A stretch of DNA of 64,000 nucleotides from Neckera pumila (Eukaryota > Streptophyta > Bryopsida > Hypnales > Neckeraceae), in assembly GCA_963969595.1 (NCBI GenBank), contig OZ018414.1, forward strand, positions 14,119,660 through 14,183,659, given 5' to 3'. Under the pieces are notes generated by a model. It did no database searches. It worked only from the letters and a program-made list of their open reading frames with translations, and was not told the origin of the DNA. Of the stretch, positions 56,607-64,000 are shown in pieces. The translations under genes and the position numbers were made by a program. Each line of letters begins with the position of its first letter. The stretch's first letter is position 1.

Positions 56607-57685
56607 GCCAATCATGGCCAACTGGACACTTGATTCCATTGATGTTTTGAGTGTGTTGCACAAGTGGCTACTAGAGTATAATACAATAAATATGGCAATG
56701 TTGTTCAACAAGAGCACTACCTTGGGGGATGAAAGCATGAAACATTCAATGATTTTGTTGCATTTTAAAGGATATTATTCAAAGTACTCAAGTTTTTTGA
56801 AAAAAAAATTTAGAAATTTGAAAACTTAATATAATACTATAAATATTGCATACTTAAAAATTTGGGGCCTAAAAATCACTATAACAAATTTGTTGCTCAA
56901 AATAATTTAAACAAAGATTTTAGGAAAATACATACTTTAATGTTTAAATTGTCAAAAAATAGTGAAATCATTCAGTAAAACAAAAAATAAATATTGTATT
57001 CTTAGCAACTTATTGGAGCTAAGACTCCACAAAGTAAAGGTCTAGAAATGCCCATGCAAGAGAGCCTTTTTGTATGCATATCAAAGACAAAGAAGTAACT
57101 GTTTTAGATGGATTGAAACAGAATAGTATAAGTCAAGTAGACATTAGAGAAAATATCAACCCTTTGGAGGGCTGCTCCAGATTGACATGCCAAGTTATTT
57201 CCAAGTTTGGCCTATTAATCTGAAAAAGTCCCCCGGTGAGCAATCAGCGAAGCTAACTGCTCGCTAAAACAATCAAATCTCGCGTGTTCTTTGTTGTTTT
57301 TTTTGTTTTTTTTTTAATATTTTCTTAAAAATTATTTTTTAAATTATTTTAAATAAAATTTTAATTCATAAAACTAAGCCACTATCATTGCAATTTTAGT
57401 TGCACAAAAATAGGGAGAAAATGAAAATTTCAACCCCTCAAAAATCAAATTTTAGGGTACTTTGGCGGGCTATTTCACAACCCTCCAAAGGCTTGAAATT
57501 TTCTCTAAATGAAGAACATGTTTTGAAATTTCTAAGTGAGATCCAATGCTTTGAGTTCTTTATTTTATTTTATTTTTAAAATTTAATTCTAAATATAGCA
57601 AGTTTAAAATATGGAATTTTTTAATAGTATATAGATTTTTTAATATTGAAATTATATAGATTGCATACAAAGCACACTTCCAATA
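56607..57685. other. AT-rich intergenic DNA
   Basis: A frame at 56533-56829 spans the end of the broken family A host; its middle (PIMANWTLDSIDVLSVLHKW) reads somewhat like protein but is not recognised. Nothing else seen. Confidence 0.35.
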
Positions 57686-57689
57686 TTAA

Positions 57690-58600
57690 CCCCTAAAGGC
57701 CCAGTGTCCCCTCAAGGGACAAAATGGATTTATTGCAGGCTCCTACGATCTCCATATAATTTTCCGGATTTTTTTGGTGAAGATAAAGAATCACATTTGC
57801 TTTCCGAAAATGTAATTTTTGTTTCAATCGGTGCCTGGTAGCAAAAGTTATGGCAGAAAAATTCCAAATTTTAGTTTGGCGGGCAAAAAAAAAACCTCAC
57901 AAAACTTTAAATTTAACTTTTTTAACTTTTTTTTATGTAGATTTTATTTTCATCTACATTGGAAGCTTTGATTCATTCCATTTGGATTTGTTATGCAAAA
58001 GTTATGGACAATCTTATTTTTCGGGCAATTAGAGCATGTTCTTGAAGTAATAACTTACAGGATTCATTTTTGAACTCAATTTTGACGATTCAAAAAAAAA
58101 AAATTGCACAAGGTTAAGATTTCTTGCTAGCACAATCTCACCATTGCGATTAGTATATTTTAACCCTATTTTAGAGCTATTAATGATTTCATTTTTCCTT
58201 CAATCTTAAACCTTCTTCTACGTAACAAAGTTTTAATGAGTGAAAACTAAGTGTTTCTGTTTTGAATTTTTTTCCTAGATTCTCAACTCAATTCTTCATC
58301 ACATAAGATTAGAAATTCAAAATCATTAGAGCAAAAATTTTAAGTTAAAAAGGTTCAAAGCCAAAAAATGTAGTTGAATAAGGTGCCAAAAAACTTAATT
58401 CCTTCACTTTAAATGCAAATATCTTGCAATCTACACGGTCAACGTTTCTAAAATTTCTTCCACACATTCTTACACTTGTGTAGTACAAGATCCTATGGTT
58501 AAATATGCAAAAAACACATTAATTTTTTTTTTGCATTGTTCTATGGAAATGGCAGTTTTGAGTGGTTTTTGATGGAAAAAGGGCCTTGGGCCTTTAGGGG
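57690..58600 (+). mobile_element. TTAA-type element, family A, well preserved
   Basis: TTAA (57686-57689), CCCCTAAAGGCCCAGTGTCC ... TTGGGCCTTTAGGGG, TTAA (58601-58604). Landmarks run in order: GTCCC/GGGAC hairpin, GCAGGCTCCTACG, GGTGCCTGGTAGCAAAAGTT, TTATGGACAATCTTATTTTT, CTCACCATTGCGATTAG, TGCAATCTACACGGTCAA and ACAAGATCCTATGGTTAAAT. 911 bp. The 57850-58032 frame is repeat DNA. Confidence 0.85.
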
Positions 58601-59329
58601 TTAAATTCCAATACCTTGGCTTAGTATTCTAAAATTGACTTAGTATTCTAAAAGTAGTTCTTGCATCTAAATTGGACTCATAACATGCAGCACTGGATCA
58701 ATACATGTGTTTTATGCTTTTGACCCCCAAGTCATAAAGTATGTCGTCCTTGAGCTAATTTTTCAGAAAAATATGCAAGACAAGTTGTTGCCACCACATG
58801 TAACAATGCTTGTATGTGAGTTTAAAAATGTTAGTGTGAAGTATGAAAATGCAAGCATGTGAGCCTTGAGCATATGAATAAGTAAATATCCTTCAACCAT
58901 TGAAGGTGCTTACAATATAAGCACCTATATTATAAGTATCTATAACATAGTTATATAATAATTAAAGAACAGCTTTTATAATATATACACCTATAACAAA
59001 GTTACACCATAATCAAAAAAAAAAAATTCTAAATATAAACACCTACAATAGAGGTGTATAGTCTTCTAGGCTCATGGGCTCATATTCCTAGGCTCATATA
59101 ATAGCACCCCTCCCACTGCATAGCGTGTCTAAAAATGGAAATGATGAAATTGGATGATTATGTTTGTCAAAAGCAACAATACCTAAGGTATAAGTTAAGC
59201 TACATGTTAAGCTCACAATCAGACTAATTCATGAGAGCTTTTGGCTTAAGGCCCCTCAATAACAACATGAAAATCTAGAAGAGATGGCAATCTCTTAAAT
59301 TCTCAATTTATTCTCTAATGATATGAAAA

Positions 59330-59840
59330 AATCTTACCTGCTTCAATTTGAGTGCCAATAATTGTACTTGGAAAAGATAAGCTTTTGCAAAACCTTACGA
59401 TTCAAAGTTTGCGTAACATGCTTCAAGATAGTGTCTTTAGTTCTTAAAGACAAAGTACTATCATAGACCATTTGTAGTAGTGACAACTTCCGACCTATTG
59501 AGCCAAATGATAAAAATAATCATACTTTGCAAATCTAATTCTTTCTATCACCATGGCAAGCTCGTGAATTTCTAGTGCCATCACTACCATTGGGAGCTAC
59601 ATATTTTTCAATCATTCAAGTATGGGTAGCAACCTTTGCTACCATCACTACCATTGGGAGCTACATATTTTTCAATCATTCAAGTATGGGTAGCAACCTT
59701 TGCTACCATCTCTCCATAAGCCTCAAATATGTGCCTATCAAAAGTTGAAGTGCAAGCATAAACTCTATCAATAGCTCTTACCTCATGAATTTGGGCATAA
59801 TATGCACAACACTTGTACTATTGTGTCCCAATTGATACAT
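59330..59840 (-). pseudogene. Possible gene remnant, unknown protein
   Basis: On the minus strand one frame reads YYAQIHEVRAIDRVYACTST, then FDRHIFEAYGEMVAKVATHT, before a stop. Further along another reads GRKLSLLQMVYDSTLSLRTK, then DTILKHVTQTLNRKVLQKLI, before GGTAAG, a plausible 5' splice site. Composition and lack of AT-driven Asn/Lys/Ile/Phe runs suggest real coding ancestry. The frame is broken by stops and by the 64-bp duplication. The protein is not recognised. Confidence 0.25.
59578..59705 (+). repeat. Perfect 64-bp tandem duplication
   Basis: The unit at 59578-59641 (CCATCACTACCATTGGGAGC onward) is repeated exactly at 59642-59705. Identity implies a recent event. Since 64 is not a multiple of 3, it would break any frame through it. 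Confidence 0.95.
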
Positions 59841-60481
59841 AACTTAAAGGCTACAAATCTGGATAAAGCTAAAAGCAATGATGACTATTATAATTGATTG
59901 TAACACTATAATTACACTTTAGTTGTTTTTCTGTAGTTGTAAGTCACACTTCACCTCTGATTCATTATTTTATATGGCATGATCTACACCAAATTTAGAA
60001 ATAAGATAACCAAGTTAAATAAGATTGTATACAATCATGCCTTGTTGTAATTCCCAAAAAATGTTTGTTGAATAAAAATTCAAATGCAACCTCAAATTAA
60101 AGGCAAATTGAATCCAAAAAAGGTGACTTTCATGACTTTTAGGATAATTCTTATATAACTCATGTAAAACATGCTATCAAATTCAAACAATAAATTGTGT
60201 ATATACGTTCAATTTTAGAAATTTAACTTTTGCAGATGTTATTCATTTAATAATGATTGATTAAAAATTAATACACTTGTTTTCAGCACTTTGAAACTTC
60301 ACATATTGCATTCATATAATGTCCAAAAAAAGCTTTATTTTTTGCCATTTGTTTTCAAAACAAAAAAAATGCATTATGAAAAAATCTAGAATCCTTGCTT
60401 TTGCTTCCTAATCAATCTAAATAAAAATTCATACAATTCAAAAACCAAAATCATGCTTGAATGTTTTTTCTTACAATTTAA

Positions 60482-61406
60482 CCCCTAAAGGACCAAAGTC
60501 TCCTCGGGATTTGGGACCCTTGAGATTTCGGGCAGGCCCATGTGGCCTCAAATTTTAACCTGATTTTTTGAAACTTTTATGGAAGATAGTAAATCACAGT
60601 AGCTTTCTAAAAATATAATTTTTTTTTTCAATCGGTGTCCGAGAGCAAAAGTTATGGCATCCTAAAGCATTAAAGCAATTTGCCGGGCAAAAAAAGAAAA
60701 CACAGAAAATCATTGGTTTGTTTTTTAATTTTTTTTCTCAAAGATCATGTTTTTGTATACATTTGAAGTTTTGATTCATTCTATTTGGACTAATAATGAG
60801 AAAGTTATGGACAATCTTGTCTTTTGGGCAATTTAAGCGTCTTCTTCAAAAAACAACTTACAGAATGCAATTTTGAATGCAATTTTCAAATTTTTTCAAT
60901 TTTTTTTTTTGACAAGGTCAAGATTGTTTGCAAGAAAAATCTGACTGTTGGGATTATGCTGTTTTAATTCCACCTAAGAGCTATTAATAATATAGTGTTT
61001 CGTTCAATTTTGGACCTACTTCTACTTAACAATTTTTTTCTATGTGAAAATCAAGGTTTGACATTCTGAATTTTTTTTTCCGACTCTCAATTCAAATGTT
61101 CAACATAAAATTTTTTAACTGTATGGTGTGTAGTGCAAAAGAAATCCACAAATGGATGTAAAAGTCATCTAAATTTGCAGGCTACAGTTCAAAAAAACTT
61201 CTTTTGTGAACTTCAAATGCTAATATATTCCAATCCGTACAATCAAACTTCATGAAATTTTTACCACATGATTTTAGACAAGTGAAGTACAAGATCCTAT
61301 GGTTAGATTCTAAAAAAAAAGTTTTTTTTTGGTTTCTTGAGTGATCGCAGCAGAAATGGCAGTTTCAGTGGTTTTGGAGCTAGAAAATGCCTTGGTCCTT
61401 TAGGGG
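60482..61406 (+). mobile_element. TTAA-type element, family A
   Basis: TTAA at 60478-60481 and 61407-61410; ends CCCCTAAAGGACCAAAGTC and CTTGGTCCTTTAGGGG. Its body is closest to the 5229-6144 and 221-1144 copies (ATCACAGTAGCTTTCTAAAA, CAAAGATCATGTTTTTGTAT, GACTGTTGGGATTATGCTG), so these three form a subgroup. 925 bp, non-coding. Confidence 0.8.
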
Positions 61407-61410
61407 TTAA

Positions 61411-61830
61411 AATGTCCTTAAGATGTACCTTAGGATAGACTTCCATGTCCAAAACTTGACTAAACTTAGGATAGAAGAGAGAATTTTCCAAAATCCTATT
61501 TGGAAATACATAATATTTTCAAGAAGATAATCAAAATAGTTAGTCAACAAAATTATAGAAAAAGAAGCCCATGAAAAGTGGGAGAAGCAACTTCCCAATT
61601 TCCAAAAAATAATCGTAACATTGGACATGAACTTTTTAGTTAGTTTTTAGTTTGACAATAGAGCAAAGCTACTTCTAAAATGTAGTTTCTCCTTACTCAT
61701 ATAGAAGTGTAAACATCATGGAAGTTGGTGAAAGCAATTCCTATTCTACAAAATTCAAAAAATAGTTGTCCAATTTTGATACAATTCAAAAGTCCACCTT
61801 AGAAGGGAAAGTTCAAAAATTAAATCTAGA

Positions 61831-61896
<66 letters not shown>

Positions 61897-62300
61897 TATT
61901 TATTACAATAATTTTTCATTGATTACACCATATGTCAAGGAGTATGATTCAACAATCAAGTGCCAAAACTGAATTTCCATACTAGGTTTTTAGGGGTCCA
62001 CGTCACCTCACACCGTTTACAAGATGACATATGGAAATTTTTTTACAAAAAAATGGCTTAATATTTTGCCAAATCTGAACTTCATTTAGGATAGTTTTAG
62101 GGACTAGGGTGCAGTTTTAGACTACCATCATCAATGAGATGTGGGCCATTTTTAGATGGAGATCACTGAAATAATTTTGTTAAAATAGTCTACTCTAAAA
62201 GTACCATTGCTCTAAAAGCGATCATTGCATAGGGATACATTTTGCTTTCTTTGATGTACCAACAATGTACACTCAGGAGATGGTCACTTTCAGTGATCAC
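61411..62300. other. AT-rich DNA with a long AT microsatellite
   Basis: Nothing gene-like. Holds the TA repeat at 61836-61893. Confidence 0.4.
61836..61893. repeat. TA dinucleotide microsatellite, about 29 units
   Basis: An uninterrupted (TA)n run of 58 bp; likely length-variable. Confidence 0.95.
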
Positions 62301-62690
62301 TACATTTCAACTTCAAAAATCTATTACCAATTCCACAAAGGTCCAAGAAATATGAAATGACTTGGAGTTCGATGCCAATTCCATTTTCTTTCCTACAAAA
62401 ATTTATTTAAAATTGTTTCAAGGAGTTTAGCTTCCTCCAAAATGCAATCAGCTCTTAAAAAGTCGCTTCTAATGACCACTACATTCCAAGTTCAAAAAGT
62501 TCAACTTCAAACTTCAAAAATCTCAACTTCAAAAGCTCTTAACTAATTCCACGAAGGTCTAAAAAATATGGAACAACTTGGGTTAGATGCTAATTTCTAT
62601 TTTCCTTCCTACAAAAATTGACTAAAAACTGTTTCAAGGAGTTAACTTTCCTCCCCTCCAAATGCAATCAGCTCTTTCATGTCTGTTCTC
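62300..62690 (+). repeat. Two ~190-bp direct repeats related to family L
   Basis: Two similar blocks (about 62300-62465 and 62490-62690) share AACTTCAAAA, ACTAATTCCACGAAGGTC, ATATGGAACAACTTGG, GATGC(C/T)AATT, TTCCTACAAAAATT, TGTTTCAAGGAGTT and AATGCAATCAGCTCTT. They match the 3' half of the 21141-21463 MITE. No terminal inverted repeat was found here. Confidence 0.6.
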
Positions 62691-62817
62691 ACTTGGTATT
62701 AAAGAGTGTTGTTATTCAGGGTTTTAAGAACAAATTTAGACCTATTTCTAGACCGGATTCACATTGTAAACATCACCCATAACACCAATTGCAAACATAC
62801 CCTGAGCCCATTATTAT

Positions 62818-63401
62818 CCCCTAAAGGACCATTGTCCGTTGAACAAATAATTGAAAAACTGAGTAGGTTCCTATGAAGTCAATTTTGGTCGGATGTTAGT
62901 GAAATTTTGATACAAGGTGTGAGCTTGTACTTCCTTGCTGAAAACCTATTTTTTTTCCGATCGAGTGTCCGGATCAAAAGTTATACTACCATGAACTTTC
63001 TGGCAATTTGGGCAGTCTGGGAATATTCTAGGAATCTTTTGTAAAAAAACTCATCAACTCTTGAAATTTGGCATGCATGTAACTTACATGATACAAGATG
63101 CAAATGTTAAAAAAATTAGCATACGTAGTGTAAAAGCTCACTGTAGGAGAAGTTCAAGTCTATTGGCCCTGTCAGGCAAGGCTGAAAAAAAACTTTTTTT
63201 CCGAACTTTAAGCATTATAATTGTTCAAACCATGTGGTCAAAGTTTCTGAAATTTTTTCCTCACATTCCTATAATAGTCTTGTACAGTTTTGTACAATTA
63301 AATTTTGAAAAAAAGCTTTTTTCTTTCACGTTTTTCTCACTGCCCTAAAAAGTGGCAGTTTTTCACAATGTTATCCAAAATATGCCTTCGGGCTTTAGGG
63401 G
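62818..63401 (+). mobile_element. TTAA-type element, family E, copy 2, with TTAT target
   Basis: Ends CCCCTAAAGGACCATTG and CTTCGGGCTTTAGGGG. The flanks are TTAT on both sides (62814-62817, 63402-63405), and flank identity is exactly four bases. This confirms a 4-bp duplication and shows that the last base need not be A. 584 bp, colinear with 39674-40250, non-coding. Confidence 0.8.
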
Positions 63402-63415
63402 TTATATGGCCTACT

Positions 63416-63698
63416 TTTATTTTATTTTTTTGAACAAATAGGCAAATCCACTGCATTAAAAAGAGAACAGGAACCAAATACAAAGCAGCCAAGCCTCACA
63501 GCTGGACAGTGAAGAGAAACGAGCATGGAACCACCAAAAATAAAAGAAACACCAAATGAGAATCCCTACACGAATGAACAAAGAAGAGGGCAATTACGGT
63601 TCCACTTCACCACTCCATCTATCTTGCTAGCAAGGACCGGCAATTGAAGCCAGATCTTCTCAAATCTATCCCAGGAAGCACCCATGTGTTGAGGCCGC
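63416..63698 (-). mobile_element. Probable 3' end of a LINE-like retrotransposon
   Basis: On the minus strand an open frame ends ...FEKIWLQLPVLASKIDGVV, then KWNRNCPLLCSFV, with a stop at 63566-63568. About 130 bases of GC-moderate 3' UTR-like sequence (CTGCTTTGTATTTGGTTCCT) follow, closing with the A-rich tail AAAAAAATAAAATAAAA (63436-63420). A 5'-truncated block with an A tail suggests a non-LTR retrotransposon or processed copy. No reverse transcriptase motif is present. Confidence 0.35.
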
Positions 63699-63702
63699 TT
63701 AA

Positions 63703-64000
63703 CCCCTAAAGGACCAACATGCGTTTTTTGGCCGTATAGAAATTTTGGGCAGGTACTTGTGACTAGAGATATCCATATTTGAGGCTGAAATTTTAATAGA
63801 AGGTGGGGGCAAGGAATATCTTCATGTATACCAAGTTTCATGACATTTCAAAATACGAGTCAAAAGTTGTGACCTAATATGTTACTTTTTTTGTAACTGG
63901 GCAGTTTGGGCAGATCAGAAAAAATCATTTTTCCCGGAATTTTTTTTTTGAAGTTGGTTCTCTACATTTATATATACTTAAAAAGCTTTGAGTCATTCCA
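63703..64000 (+). mobile_element. TTAA-type element, family C, cut by window end
   Basis: TTAA (63699-63702) then CCCCTAAAGGACCAACATGC. It is colinear with the complement of 22130-23057: GGCAGGTACTTGTGACTAGA, GAAGGTGGGGGCAAGGAATA, GACCTAATATGTTAC. The right end lies beyond the window. Confidence 0.75.

Larger units (their letters stand above)
58605..60477. other. Intergenic DNA with a coding-like patch and a tandem duplication
   Basis: No transposon termini were recognised. Around 59.3-59.85 kb the minus strand has protein-like reading frames, and within it lies a perfect 64-bp tandem duplication; both are listed separately. Confidence 0.4.

Noticed and set aside
59578..59705. CRISPR-like repeat
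   Set aside because: Only two abutting 64-bp copies without spacers, in a plant genome; it is a simple tandem duplication.
221..64000. CCCTAAA words at many sites, resembling the plant telomere repeat
   Set aside because: They occur singly at element termini as CCCCTAAAGG, paired with an inverse copy 0.6-1.2 kb away. There is no tandem CCCTAAA array.
1..64000. LTR retrotransposons
   Set aside because: No pair of long direct repeats with TG...CA ends, primer-binding site or reverse transcriptase motif was seen, though diverged LTR fragments could be missed by eye.

Overview
This is nuclear DNA from a land plant. The only recognisable host gene encodes an ALOG (LSH/G1-type) transcription factor, a family restricted to land plants and their close algal relatives. 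The transposons are plant-like too: a PIF/Harbinger element, a CACTA-like MITE and a tRNA-derived SINE. One host gene in 64 kb, AT-rich repetitive DNA and one GC-rich gene island would fit a large, repeat-rich genome, perhaps a seed-free plant, but the sequence does not settle the species.

Layout: 0-42 kb and 52.5-64 kb are AT-rich and dominated by one group of non-coding elements, mostly 0.6-1.2 kb, with termini CCCCTAAAG...CTTTAGGGG flanked by TTAA. I count about 23 copies or fragments in at least six sequence families (A-F here), in both orientations, tandem and nested. Empty and filled sites inside the window show that they duplicate a 4-bp TTAA target on insertion. Smaller families lie between them: Stowaway-like MITEs with TA duplications (K, L), a ~240-bp repeat (G), foldback MITEs (I, J), a CACTA-like MITE, a SINE and a probable LINE tail.

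15.65-19.10 kb holds a 3.4-kb PIF/Harbinger transposon with both termini and its TTA target duplication. A nearly complete DDE transposase runs rightward, and a damaged Myb/SANT-like accessory gene runs leftward toward it. It is the only element seen with real coding capacity.

42-52.5 kb is a gene island free of TTAA-type elements. Its GC-rich core has the single-exon ALOG gene at 47,628-48,518, a long leader with an in-frame upstream ORF, a candidate poly(A) signal about 0.7 kb downstream, and GC-richer flanks with microsatellites and G-rich tracts. No rRNA, tRNA gene, CRISPR array or bacterial-type operon was seen.
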